Positions 15,502-23,882 of a stretch of DNA of 64,000 nt are shown piece after piece. The stretch covers positions 2,300,558 to 2,364,557 of the forward strand of contig NZ_BLIZ01000001.1 in the NCBI RefSeq assembly GCF_019972315.1, read 5' to 3'. The notes beneath the pieces were generated by a model. That model searched no databases. It saw nothing but the letters and a program-made list of their open reading frames with translations, and was not told the DNA's origin. Numbering within the stretch: the first letter of the stretch is position 1; each line of letters begins with the position of its first letter. Source of the stretch: Geobacter sp. AOG1. GTDB lineage: Bacteria; Desulfobacterota; Desulfuromonadia; Geobacterales; Geobacteraceae. The position numbers and the translations under genes were made by a program.

Positions 15502-17637
15502 GTGATCGCCCATATCAAGTTCGTCCAAAGGCTTTTGTTGGCGGCACTTCTGGTGATTGTGACAGCGTTCCCCCTCCGTGCGGAGGATGCAACGGCTGCT
15601 GGTGGGAACTCCGCTGTTGGAAATAGTCTGCTGACGGAAGATGGCAGTGATGGCGGTGAGGGGGAGGGACCGTTGTCCGTGGATGTGCCGCTGCCGGAGA
15701 ACAAGGTGGAAACCCATACCTTCGTGGGGGCTTCTGCCGGCTACCGTTTTTTCAACCTTGACAAAGACGCTGGCCGGGCGGCCCAGTACGAGTATCTCCA
15801 TTCGAGTCCCGTCTTCAGTGCCGGCATCAATTCCCTGGGGATGGACCACAAGTTTGTTCTGGATGGCATGTATCTGAATGAAGATGACTACTTCGGCGAT
15901 CTTTCTTATGATTACAAAGGGGCTTACCGGTTACACCTGCGCACCGAGTCGCTTTTTCACAACCTGTTTGCGGAACGCCTGTTTGCACCGGATATCCCCA
16001 ATCTGTTCGGAGCGAACTATCTTGCACGGGACCTGGCTCCCGGTGCACGGTACGGACTCCGTTCCGAACAGGACCTGGCGGAGTTCCGGTACAAGCTGAA
16101 CGAATATCCGGTGCACCTGAACCTCGGTTACTGGCGTCTCGCCAAGAGCGGAAATTCCCAGCTCATTTTTGCCGACCACGCATTCGAGCCACTCGGTGCC
16201 AACAATACCGTTTATGCGGCGTCGCGGAGGATCGACCGGCAGACCCATGAGGGGAACCTGGGGGTGGATGCCCACCTGGGGCCGGTGGATATTATTTACG
16301 GATTTAAAATTCGACAGTTCGACAATCGGGCCGATACTCCGCGCGACTTTTTTATTGCGCGACCGGACACCGCCAATGAGTTCATTCCCCGACTCGGCGG
16401 GTACCAGCAGCACAATGAAGAGCCGGATAGCCGCTACTACGCGCATACCGTCAAGCTCCACTCCTCCCTGACCGGCGGAATCGTCGGTGCCGCGTCCTAT
16501 ACGTACGGAAAGCGCGAAAACCGCTCCTCGCTCACCGACGTGGGGGGGGCGGACAGAACGAGTGACATCCTGCAGAATGTGGCGGGGGATTTCGTCTATA
16601 CCCCGTGCATGTGGTTCTCCGCAGCTCTCAAATACCGGCGCCAGGATGTTGACAGAAATAGCCTGTCGACCATAACCAGTCTTTTTGCAGACACACCTGG
16701 CCATGTACTGTCCGTCAGACCTGCAATTGATACGGACCGGGATGTGGTGACGGCGACGTTCTCGGTGAGGCCCAACGCCCTGGTGACGTTCAAGGGGGAG
16801 TACAAGGGGGAGTTCACCCAGCGCGAAAATCTTGCCTCCTGGGTTCGACCGGGTATTGCCTCATCGCCGGGGCTGCCGGAAAACACCGCGGTCAACAGGG
16901 GGACGTTCACTGTCCTCAGCCGTCCTGTCAAGGGGTTGCGGCTCAAGGCCCTCTACGGCTACACCGCGGTCAATCATCCTGCCTACGGCAACTCTTACGG
17001 ACAGAAACATGAAGGACAACTGCTTGCCACCTATACGTACCTGGCCAGGTGGGGGGCGACCGCCTACTACCGTGTCGCGAGGGAGAACAACGACCAGACA
17101 ACCATGGCGACCCTCTCGCTGTTCGCTCCGTCAGTCGTGTACGAGTTGCCTCGCCAAAAGCGAACGAACAATGCCACCCTCAGTGTGTGGGTTTCCCCTC
17201 TCGACAAACTCACCATGACGGCTAGTTACAGTCTGTTGCGGTGGAAAACCGACCAGTCGGTGCTTTTCTCCGCGACGCAACCGGGGAGCAACGGGGGGAC
17301 TGCATACACCAACCAGTCCCAGATATTCTCGCTCAATTCGGTCTATCGATACAACGACAAACTGGATCTATCATTGGCATTACAACAGATCCATTCCAGG
17401 TCTGATTTTGACCCCCTCTTTCTGGCGCTCAGCCCCACGGAAAGCACCCTTGGCATTCAGGATGGCAGCAAGGTCAAAACCATAGAAAGTTCGGTTTCCG
17501 CCCGGGCAGACTATCATGTCACCAAAAACGTTACCTGCTCTGTTGACTATTCCTACCGGGATTACGATAACAGGTATGCTTCTCTGTATGACGGAACTGT
17601 GCAGATCGTTACGGCCCAGGTGAGCACCAAATGGTGA
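15502..17637 (+). CDS. MtrB/PioB-type outer-membrane beta-barrel porin
   Basis: A 711-aa protein starting at GTG 15502 (AAGGAG upstream) with a signal peptide ending near PLRA. The rest is a long run of alternating amphipathic strands with many Tyr, Arg and Asp, closing with an aromatic C-terminus (STKW) typical of Bam-assembled barrels. Length and decaheme partner fit MtrB/PioB proteins, which sheath the cytochrome in the outer membrane. Many MtrB proteins of Shewanella carry an N-terminal CxxC; this one has none near its mature N-terminus. Confidence 0.85.
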   Translation: MIAHIKFVQRLLLAALLVIVTAFPLRAEDATAAGGNSAVGNSLLTEDGSDGGEGEGPLSVDVPLPENKVETHTFVGASAGYRFFNLDKDAGRAAQYEYLHSSPVFSAGINSLGMDHKFVLDGMYLNEDDYFGDLSYDYKGAYRLHLRTESLFHNLFAERLFAPDIPNLFGANYLARDLAPGARYGLRSEQDLAEFRYKLNEYPVHLNLGYWRLAKSGNSQLIFADHAFEPLGANNTVYAASRRIDRQTHEGNLGVDAHLGPVDIIYGFKIRQFDNRADTPRDFFIARPDTANEFIPRLGGYQQHNEEPDSRYYAHTVKLHSSLTGGIVGAASYTYGKRENRSSLTDVGGADRTSDILQNVAGDFVYTPCMWFSAALKYRRQDVDRNSLSTITSLFADTPGHVLSVRPAIDTDRDVVTATFSVRPNALVTFKGEYKGEFTQRENLASWVRPGIASSPGLPENTAVNRGTFTVLSRPVKGLRLKALYGYTAVNHPAYGNSYGQKHEGQLLATYTYLARWGATAYYRVARENNDQTTMATLSLFAPSVVYELPRQKRTNNATLSVWVSPLDKLTMTASYSLLRWKTDQSVLFSATQPGSNGGTAYTNQSQIFSLNSVYRYNDKLDLSLALQQIHSRSDFDPLFLALSPTESTLGIQDGSKVKTIESSVSARADYHVTKNVTCSVDYSYRDYDNRYASLYDGTVQIVTAQVSTKW

Positions 17638-17663
17638 TCCTCACGTTTTTTGGAGTATTCGGG

Positions 17664-18623
17664 ATGTCTGGCAAACTTTTTCGCACACTCCTTATTGCAG
17701 TTGCACTGTGCTTGATGGCACTGCCTGCCCATGCAGCAGGCAAGCTGGTCGCCGCGGTATTGACCAGCGACCTTCCCCGTTACCGTGAGGCCCATCGTGC
17801 CTTTATCAAGACTCTTGCCCAGAAGGGGTATGACCAGAGCAATGTGGATATCATCCTGCAGAGTCCCAACCCTGATCCCATCTCGTGGGCCAACACGATC
17901 AGAAAATTCAACGCGATCGGTGCCGACCTCATTGTCACCTATGGAGCACCCGCCACTCAAACTGCCATGCGGGAGGTGGAAGAGGCACCAATTCTCTTCG
18001 TGGACGTGTACGGACCGATTGAAACCGGTGTTACCCGGAGCTTGACCACCACCGGCCGGAACATGACCGGCGTAAGTTCCAAGGTCCCGATGGTAACCCT
18101 CGTCAAAGCGGTTATGGATATCAAACCGGTCAAGACCATAGGGGTGCTCTACAATTCGCGGGAAGCCGGGTCGGTCGTGCAGTTGAAGGAGATGAAGCGA
18201 GTTGGCTCGCAGCAGGGGTTTGCGGTTGTGGAGGCCAATGTCTCTTCCCATGCCGGACTCGATGCGGCTCTGAATTCGTTACTTTCCCAGGTTGACTGCA
18301 TCTACGTGGCCGAGAGTTCCCTCGCTTGCCGCAGTTTCGAGAAGATCGTCCATCGTGCTAACGAGCACAAGATACCGGTTATTTCCCAGATGCCCGAAGC
18401 CTCCGACAAGGGGGCGCTCGTGGCGCTGGAGATCAATACTGCGGAACAGGGGCAGATTGCCGGCGACTATGCGGCAAGAATACTCGGCGGCAGGAAGGCG
18501 TCCCAGCTGCCTATCCTCACGCCTAAAAAGGTCGATCTTATCATCAACCTGCGAGCGGCCAGGGCGCTCGACCTGCACGTCCATTTCCAGGTTTTGAGCT
18601 TGGCGACCAAGATTCTGAAATAA
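17664..18623 (+). CDS. ABC transporter substrate-binding protein (TrpX/BMP-like, PF04392 type)
   Basis: A 319-aa protein with a clear signal peptide (cut after ALPAHA), followed by two Rossmann-like lobes of a periplasmic binding protein: 'LIVTYGAPATQTAMRE', 'PILFVDVYGP', 'IGVLYNSREAGSV', 'IPVISQMPEASDKGAL', 'QIAGDYAARIL'. Family members bind small ligands such as tryptophan, tyrosine or nucleosides. No permease or ATPase is adjacent. Standing alone between a porin and a receiver gene, it may be a sensor lobe rather than a transporter part; that is inference. Confidence 0.85.
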   Translation: MSGKLFRTLLIAVALCLMALPAHAAGKLVAAVLTSDLPRYREAHRAFIKTLAQKGYDQSNVDIILQSPNPDPISWANTIRKFNAIGADLIVTYGAPATQTAMREVEEAPILFVDVYGPIETGVTRSLTTTGRNMTGVSSKVPMVTLVKAVMDIKPVKTIGVLYNSREAGSVVQLKEMKRVGSQQGFAVVEANVSSHAGLDAALNSLLSQVDCIYVAESSLACRSFEKIVHRANEHKIPVISQMPEASDKGALVALEINTAEQGQIAGDYAARILGGRKASQLPILTPKKVDLIINLRAARALDLHVHFQVLSLATKILK

Positions 18624-18684
18624 TGACTGTCCGTTGAGAGGGCGCCTGCCCGGGATAGCTGCGGAGAAGTGTGACGAGGAGTGG

Positions 18685-19068
18685 ATGGGGAAGATCCTGA
18701 TAATCGACGATGATGAACTCTTTACCAACGTGCTGAGCGGTTACATCCATCAATACTATCCGCTTTTGCAGGTCGAAACCTGTACCAATCCGCTTCTGGC
18801 CTTGCCGGCCATGAAGAGGGGGGATCTGGCCCTGTTGCTGGTGGATCTTGAAATGCCCTATCTGGACGGCAACAAGGTTTTCAGGTTTGCGACCGAGGCG
18901 GGGATCGACAAAAACCGGATTGTCATCCTTTCCGGTCGTGATGCGGAGTATCTCCATGAGCACTTCCCCATGGGGACCTGTCTTGCCGTGCTCAACAAGT
19001 ATGAGGCCAAACAGAAGGCGGTGCTCGACATGATCTTTAATTCCTTGCAGCGCAAGGCGGTAAGCTGA
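18685..19068 (+). CDS. Single-domain response regulator (CheY-like)
   Basis: A 127-aa receiver: acidic pocket in LIIDDDEL, phospho-acceptor Asp in LLLVDLEMPYLDGNK, Ser in VILSGRD, conserved Lys in LNKYEAK. No output domain. ATG 18685 is supported by GAGGAG just upstream. No kinase is adjacent; the preceding binding protein and the following Cys-tailed protein lie on the same strand with short gaps, so the three may be co-transcribed. Confidence 0.85.
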   Translation: MGKILIIDDDELFTNVLSGYIHQYYPLLQVETCTNPLLALPAMKRGDLALLLVDLEMPYLDGNKVFRFATEAGIDKNRIVILSGRDAEYLHEHFPMGTCLAVLNKYEAKQKAVLDMIFNSLQRKAVS

Positions 19069-19092
19069 GGCAGAATGATAGGACGAGGGAGA

Positions 19093-19488
19093 ATGATGAC
19101 GGCGAAGAAAATGGTGGTGACGTTTTACCGGCAGAAGCATGTCCGGCCGGATTGGCAGGTTGATTTTTCAGGTCACGGGTTTGACCTCTTTTCCGTGGAG
19201 TTGGCAGATGATCTGGCGCGGTTCGGCATCGAACTCTCCGTGGCCCACAATCACGACATAACGATCGACATCAACAGCTATGCAGACCTGCTGAATGCGG
19301 TGCGCATCTCCTCTCCCGCCGACGGCTTTGCCAGTATCTGCGTGGGGCATGTCATAGGGAAGAGTCCGAACCTGGATATTTTTGAAGACATCAAGCGGGC
19401 GGTCAACCGCCTTGCCTTTGCTCCCGAAACCATTGCCCCCGACGAGGAAAACCGTCGGGTATGCCACAATTGCGGGTGCGGCTGCTGA
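19093..19488 (+). CDS. Hypothetical protein with Cys-rich C-terminal tail
   Basis: A 131-aa protein, unrecognised. The body is mixed alpha/beta; the last eight residues are CHNCGCGC, a cluster of four Cys that could bind a metal or Fe-S cluster or act as a redox tail. GAGGGAG precedes the tandem ATGs at 19093/19096. No signal peptide, so cytoplasmic. It follows the receiver gene by 24 bases. Confidence 0.68.
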   Translation: MMTAKKMVVTFYRQKHVRPDWQVDFSGHGFDLFSVELADDLARFGIELSVAHNHDITIDINSYADLLNAVRISSPADGFASICVGHVIGKSPNLDIFEDIKRAVNRLAFAPETIAPDEENRRVCHNCGCGC

Positions 19489-19499
19489 AAAATCTGCTA

Positions 19500-19970
19500 C
19501 TACTCTAGGGAGATGATTTCCGCGGCTATGCCGTCGCCGGTGATGGTGAGGAGGGCGAAGCTTTTGCTGCTGCATGCTTCGGCGATACAGCCGGGGTTGA
19601 CGAACAGAATTCCTTCACGTTCGTCGATGGCGGCCACGTGGGTGTGGCCGTAGAGTACTACGTGGGACTTTGCGCTGCGGGCTTCCATCTGGAGTTGGGA
19701 TAGCCCGCATTTGACATTATAGCGGTGGCCGTGGGTGATAAGAAAGTTTTTGCGGCCAAACGACATGCAGAGCTTTTTCGGGGCTGTGGAAGTCAGGTCG
19801 CAGTTGCCGGCAACCTTGACCACGGGCCTGTCCAGAGCTTGTTCTATTAGAGTAGCGTCATCGGCAACATCCCCCAGGTGGATGATGTGATCGACCCGGT
19901 CTGCCCGGTCGATGGCACGCACTGCCAGCGGATAGTTGCCGTGGGTGTCGGAAACAACGAGAATTCGCAT
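19500..19970 (-). CDS. YfcE/MJ0936-family metallophosphoesterase
   Basis: A 156-aa calcineurin-like phosphoesterase. Metal ligands: D-x-H in VSDTHG, GD in HLGDVAD, GNCD, GH in THGH, GHTH near residue 115. Small enzymes of this class hydrolyse phosphodiesters in vitro; the cellular substrate is unknown. Start ATG 19970 gives the family's normal MRILVVSDTHG beginning. It converges with the preceding gene with only 11 bases between stops. Confidence 0.9.
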   Translation of the reverse strand: MRILVVSDTHGNYPLAVRAIDRADRVDHIIHLGDVADDATLIEQALDRPVVKVAGNCDLTSTAPKKLCMSFGRKNFLITHGHRYNVKCGLSQLQMEARSAKSHVVLYGHTHVAAIDEREGILFVNPGCIAEACSSKSFALLTITGDGIAAEIISLE

Positions 19971-20095
19971 GGAGCAAGCATAGGTAAATGGCTCCCTGCC
20001 GTCAAGCCGATTTATCTGGCTTGGCACAGGTTGACGGCACGTTGCATTCCAGAAGCGGTATTTACCAGACCGGATTGACAGAACGTGGGGTTCAC

Positions 20096-20989
20096 ATGAA
20101 AAATAAATGGCTATGGGTATGGATTGCCGTACCGCTCTGCATGATCCTTCTCTTCGTTGTCTCGGTGTATGTCGCATCGATGCTGCTGGGGGAAAAGGGG
20201 CGGTTTGTTACGGGTGGGGGAGTGGGGTTACTGGAAGTCAGGGGGCCCATCCTGGAATCCCAGGAAACCATCCGGCAGATACGGGAACTGAAAGATGACA
20301 CCAACGTGAAGGCGGTGGTTCTGCGGGTCGAATCACCAGGGGGTGGGGTTGGCCCTTCACAGGAGATCTACGAGGAGATAAAGAAGCTGGCGGGACAGAA
20401 AAAGGTGGTAGTGTCCATGGGGAGCGTGGCGGCATCGGGGGGATATTATATCGCCGCCCCGGCTTCGGTGATATATGCCAACCCGGGAACCATCACCGGC
20501 AGTATCGGGGTGCTCATGAAGTTTGCCACCATGGAAGGGCTGATGGGGAAGATCGGGGTGAAGGCCAATACCCTGAAAAGCGGCGAATTCAAGGATGTCG
20601 GTTCGCCGGTTCGCCCCATGACCGACAAGGAGCGGGCGATGCTGCAGGGGGTGATAGACAGTACCTACGGCCAGTTCGTCAAGGCGGTTGCCGAGGGGAG
20701 GAAGCTCCCAGTCGATGAGGTCAAAACCCTCGCGGACGGCCGCATCTATACGGGGGAACAGGCGAAAGTCCTGAAGCTCGTGGACAAGCTCGGCAATCTC
20801 GAGGATGCCGTTGCCGAGGCAGGGCGGTTGGCGGGCATCAAGGGGGAGCCGCAGCTCATCAAGCCGAGCAAGAAGAAAAAGCTTCTGCTCGATATGCTGG
20901 TTGAGGAAAGCGCCGGCAGGATCGGCAACCTGGTGACGAGGGAGAGCAGTTTCAGCGTTAATTACGAGCTGGACGGCTTTATCAAATAG
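20096..20989 (+). CDS. sppA: Signal peptide peptidase SppA, short (36K) type
   Basis: A 297-aa serine protease anchored by one N-terminal transmembrane helix (residues about 5-27). The nucleophile Ser lies in GSVAASGGYYIA, the general-base Lys in TLKSGEFKDVGSP, and the oxyanion region in ESPGGGVG. SppA degrades signal peptides left in the membrane. This is the single-repeat form, about half the length of E. coli SppA. Start ATG 20096 puts the membrane helix at the N-terminus. Confidence 0.93.
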   Translation: MKNKWLWVWIAVPLCMILLFVVSVYVASMLLGEKGRFVTGGGVGLLEVRGPILESQETIRQIRELKDDTNVKAVVLRVESPGGGVGPSQEIYEEIKKLAGQKKVVVSMGSVAASGGYYIAAPASVIYANPGTITGSIGVLMKFATMEGLMGKIGVKANTLKSGEFKDVGSPVRPMTDKERAMLQGVIDSTYGQFVKAVAEGRKLPVDEVKTLADGRIYTGEQAKVLKLVDKLGNLEDAVAEAGRLAGIKGEPQLIKPSKKKKLLLDMLVEESAGRIGNLVTRESSFSVNYELDGFIK

Positions 20990-21052
20990 CTAATTTTACC
21001 AAAGGCGGCAAGAGGATAGACAGTAACACAATTCGATGTGAAAGCGAGACGT

Positions 21053-21355
21053 ATGGAACTGACCGGTAAGCAGAAACGATTTCTCAGGGGACTTGGGCAT
21101 GGGCTCAAGCCGATTATTACGGTTGGAAAAAACGAGGTGAATGCCGCGCTTGTGCAGCAGACCGACGAGGCTCTATCGACCCACGAGTTGGTCAAGATCA
21201 AGATTCTCGAAAGCTGCCTTCTTGACCGCCACGGGGTTGCGGATGAACTGGCGGCCACCTGCGGTGCGCAGGTGGCCCAGGTGCTGGGGCGGACCATCCT
21301 TCTCTATCGGCCGGCGACGGAACCGAAACTGGAACTTCCCAAGAGTAAAAAATAG
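21053..21355 (+). CDS. yhbY: YhbY/CRS1 (CRM-domain) RNA-binding protein
   Basis: A 100-aa single CRM domain: LTGKQKRFLRGLGHGLKP, the GxxG-like VGKNEV, 'ALSTHELVKIKIL', and GRTILLYRP. YhbY binds pre-50S ribosomal particles. ATG 21053 is preferred over GTG 21038 because MELTGKQ is the usual start. It ends in a strong hairpin. Confidence 0.92.
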   Translation: MELTGKQKRFLRGLGHGLKPIITVGKNEVNAALVQQTDEALSTHELVKIKILESCLLDRHGVADELAATCGAQVAQVLGRTILLYRPATEPKLELPKSKK

Positions 21356-21379
21356 GGACGCCCGGAAAGGCGTCCCTAT
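21352..21379. terminator. Hairpin between convergent yhbY and secreted-protein gene
   Basis: ATAGGGACGCC and GGCGTCCCTAT form a perfect 11-bp stem with a six-base loop, overlapping the yhbY stop. It lacks a T-run, so termination efficiency is uncertain. Confidence 0.65.
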
Positions 21380-21402
21380 CGGATGAGGCGGATACAGCCA
21401 GA

Positions 21403-21966
21403 CTAGTCGTCGCCTCTATCGTGCTTGCCCCTTTTTCGCTCTTCTTTATCCCACTTTTTTTCTTCCTTCCACTCTTCCTTGCGCTGCTTCTTCCACGCCT
21501 TGTCGGGACGGAAGTATTTTCCCCGGTAGTGTTCGCGGTCCTCGCGGTAGTGGTTGTACTCTTCGTCCCGGTAATGGCGGATCTGCTCATAGCGGTATTT
21601 GCGCAGACCCGGGGGAAGGTTGCGCTCCGGCACCACGATCCACGGACCGTTGTAATTGCGGCCCCGGTACCATGCTCCACTGTTGAAAAGGTAGTAGCGG
21701 CCGGAGATATACACCAGGTCATAGGGAATGTCGATGGCTACGTGAAAGCCGAGTTCGGGGGGGGCAAGAAACACCGGCGGTTGCTGGATGATGATCTGTG
21801 GTGGCGCGGGAGGGGCGTAGACTGGCGGTGGGGGGGCGTAAATCGGCGGTGGTGGTGGTACGGGTGAGCCGCCGCGGATGTTGATGTCGATGCCGACATC
21901 AGCCCCGAAGGAGGCACGTGCGACAAGCGAGATTGCCAGGGTAACTGTTAACAACGTGCGTTTCAT
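21403..21966 (-). CDS. Secreted Pro-rich protein under riboswitch control
   Basis: A 187-aa protein with a signal peptide (cut near SFGA). Next comes a Pro-rich stretch with a repeated (I/V)YAPP(P) unit, then a domain reading 'PYDLVYISGRYYLFNSGAWYRG' and 'GPWIVVPERNLPPGLRKY', which is seen in other secreted proteins with Trp/Tyr-rich repeats. The tail is rich in Arg, Tyr, Lys and Glu. AGGAGGT lies nine bases before ATG 21966. The transcript leader contains a GEMM-I aptamer and terminator (22032-22150), so the gene should respond to a cyclic dinucleotide. A cell-surface or matrix role is inferred. Confidence 0.78.
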   Translation of the reverse strand: MKRTLLTVTLAISLVARASFGADVGIDINIRGGSPVPPPPPIYAPPPPVYAPPAPPQIIIQQPPVFLAPPELGFHVAIDIPYDLVYISGRYYLFNSGAWYRGRNYNGPWIVVPERNLPPGLRKYRYEQIRHYRDEEYNHYREDREHYRGKYFRPDKAWKKQRKEEWKEEKKWDKEERKRGKHDRGDD

Positions 21967-22031
21967 GACTGGATTACCTCCTGGGTAGGGTTGTTCCCAT
22001 TTCTGCAGGAACATGCGAATTGCAGTTCGAC

Positions 22032-22150
22032 AAAAAAAGCCGTATTGCCGGTATACCTGTTACTAGATATTTCGGCAACCCGGCTGTCTTCGTGAGACCC
22101 TGTAGGCTTTCCGTCCCACCCTCGCGGGTGGTTTAGTATTATCGTATATC
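22032..22150 (-). promoter_or_regulatory. GEMM-I cyclic-dinucleotide riboswitch with terminator platform
   Basis: The minus strand has the conserved GEMM-I blocks in order: TAAACC, a stem CACCC/GGGTG, GGGACGGAAAGCCT, a second stem, and GCCGGGTTGCCGA. GATAT/ATATC can close the outer helix. Aligning on AAACC puts A, not G, at the position equivalent to G20 of the Vibrio Vc2 aptamer, as in GEMM-Ib riboswitches that prefer 3',3'-cGAMP. GCCGGGTTGCCG (22073-22084) can instead pair with CGGCAATACGGC (22039-22050) before seven Ts, a terminator excluded by the folded aptamer, so an ON switch is predicted. It sits 66 bases before the ATG of the Pro-rich protein. Confidence 0.85.
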
Positions 22151-22175
22151 CACAATCCTGTAATGTTCTCAGGAC

Positions 22176-22205
22176 TGAATAGCGTATTATAACGGCGAAA
22201 GTCAA
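22176..22205 (-). promoter_or_regulatory. Sigma-70 promoter of the riboswitch transcript
   Basis: TTGACT (22200-22205) with TATTCA 18 bases downstream on the minus strand. A TATAAT also lies only 8 bases downstream, so the true -10 is uncertain. Transcription would start about 20 bases before the aptamer. Confidence 0.5.
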
Positions 22206-22309
22206 GGGTTTTTGTGGCAGGGGTCAAGTCGTGCTTTTCGTTAAATCCGTGGCATAGTATATACGGTACCTGTTTGGCTGAATTTGAGGGTGAGAGGAGT
22301 TATCGATAT

Positions 22310-22498
22310 ATGGCAAGGAGCGTCTGGGTGGACCGTGAGGAATGCATCAGCTGTGGACTCTGCGTGTCTCTACTGCCGGAAGTGTTCCGCTTCGAGGGGG
22401 GAAAGTCGGACGCGTACGCCCCGACCGGTGCTCCGGAAGAGAAGATTCAGGAATGCGTCGACGGCTGCCCGGTTGGGGCTATCCACTGGAAGGATTGA
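22310..22498 (+). CDS. Single [4Fe-4S] ferredoxin
   Basis: A 62-aa ferredoxin with one CxxCxxC set (CISCGLC) and the distal CP (CVDGCPVGAI), enough for one [4Fe-4S] cluster. The extra Cys just before the distal one matches the disulfide pair seen in single-cluster ferredoxins such as those of Desulfovibrio. Start ATG 22310 has AGGAG upstream at an 11-base distance. It is transcribed away from the riboswitch-controlled gene. Confidence 0.9.
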   Translation: MARSVWVDREECISCGLCVSLLPEVFRFEGGKSDAYAPTGAPEEKIQECVDGCPVGAIHWKD

Positions 22499-22537
22499 AC
22501 CGGGAGCAGGGCGGTTGGCTAGAGTCAGTCCCTCAGA

Positions 22538-23686
22538 TTACACGCGTTCGTAGGGTTCAAACAGGCGTTTGAACTCGTCCAGGGCATAGCGGTCGGTCAT
22601 GCCGGCGATGTAGTCGCAGATTACCCGCTCCCGACCCGCCACTTCCATTTTATGCAGGTATTTGCGGGGGAGAAGAGTGGGGTGCTTGACGTATGCCTCG
22701 AACAGATTGGCAAGATAACGCTCGGCCTTGACCCTCATCCGTTCGACCTTGTAGTGACGATAGAGGTTTTCCAGCAGGAATAGTTTCAATGCCTTGTTCT
22801 TCCGGGCCAGTTCGGGGCTCAGGCTGACCACCGGCCGATTGATCCTACGCAGGTCGTCAAGGCTTACGATATGTGCGTCGGCGATGGCGGCCAGGGTGGT
22901 GGCGGTGAGATCGTTTATGAAGATGCCGATGAGGGCGCTGATGGTCTGGTACTTCTTCCGTTCGGCGTCGATTGATGGGTATCTGGTGCAGACGGTGCTG
23001 TAGACCTCCCGCCACAACTCGACCTGCTGCAATTGATCGAGGGTGATGTAACCTGATTTTAGCCCGTCGTCGATGTCGTGATTGTTGTAGGCGATCTCGT
23101 CGGCGAAATTGATGAGCTGCGCCTCTATTGTCGGCACCACGCCGGGCTTGAAGTCGGCAATGATCTCCACGGGACGGTCATACGGGGATGAGTGTTTGAT
23201 GATCCCCTCCCGTACCTCCCAGGAAAGATTAAGACCATTGAACCCGGGATATTTTTCCTCCAGTTCGTCAACGACCCGCAAGGACTGGAGGTTGTGTTCG
23301 AATCCGCCATGGCTTTCCATGAGGCGGTTGAGGACCTCTTCGCCGGTGTGACCGAAGGGGGTGTGGCCGAGGTCATGGGCGAGGGCAAGAGCTTCCGTCA
23401 GTTCCTCGTTGAGTTTGAGCCTGCGCGCAATGGCTTTGCCGATCTGGGCCACTTCCAGGGAATGGGTCAGGCGGGTGCGGTAATAATCCCCCTCATGATT
23501 GACGAAGACTTGGGTCTTGTATTCCAGACGCCGAAAGGCGGCGCAGTGGATGATCCGATCCCGGTCCCGCTCGAAAGCAGGCCGGTCGTCGCGCAATTCT
23601 TCAGGGTATTTTCTTCCGAGGGACTGGGAGCTCCGGGCGGCATAAGCGGCAAGGTCAGGTCGTTCCACAGCGGCAGTCGAGATCAT
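22538..23686 (-). CDS. dGTPase-like deoxynucleoside triphosphohydrolase (HD domain)
   Basis: A 382-aa HD-domain protein of the Dgt family: 'IIHCAAFRRLEYKTQVF', the first His in RTRLTHSLEV, the HD pair in ALAHDLGHTPFGH, and the later Asp in INFADEIAY. These enzymes split dNTPs to nucleoside and triphosphate. The length and lack of the E. coli-type insertions place it with the Dgt-like group of about 380 residues. Start ATG 23686 has GGGAG six bases upstream. Confidence 0.92.
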   Translation of the reverse strand: MISTAAVERPDLAAYAARSSQSLGRKYPEELRDDRPAFERDRDRIIHCAAFRRLEYKTQVFVNHEGDYYRTRLTHSLEVAQIGKAIARRLKLNEELTEALALAHDLGHTPFGHTGEEVLNRLMESHGGFEHNLQSLRVVDELEEKYPGFNGLNLSWEVREGIIKHSSPYDRPVEIIADFKPGVVPTIEAQLINFADEIAYNNHDIDDGLKSGYITLDQLQQVELWREVYSTVCTRYPSIDAERKKYQTISALIGIFINDLTATTLAAIADAHIVSLDDLRRINRPVVSLSPELARKNKALKLFLLENLYRHYKVERMRVKAERYLANLFEAYVKHPTLLPRKYLHKMEVAGRERVICDYIAGMTDRYALDEFKRLFEPYERV

Positions 23687-23804
23687 GGGCATCTCCCAAA
23701 AACTTATACATAACGTCACGATTTCTTATGTTTAAGGACGAGTACACATTGTCCGGAGTCGTATTTAAACCCGCCCTGGAAGGGGTGTCAACAATAAAGA
23801 TTGC

Positions 23805-23834
23805 TTGACTCAATTTCGGACAGCATGGTAAATT
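23805..23834 (+). promoter_or_regulatory. Sigma-70 promoter of the aldolase-rsmD-coaD genes
   Basis: TTGACT and TAAATT with an 18-base spacer, about 50 bases before the aldolase-like start codon and divergent from the dGTPase gene. Confidence 0.6.
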
Positions 23835-23882
23835 TAAAGCCTTTTTAAGGAAGATTAACGGATTTTAAATGGTGTATTTGCG

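Noticed and set aside
19988-20095. Longer SppA start
   Set aside because: Overlaps the phosphoesterase promoter region and would bury the signal-anchor helix; ATG 20096 fits the family.
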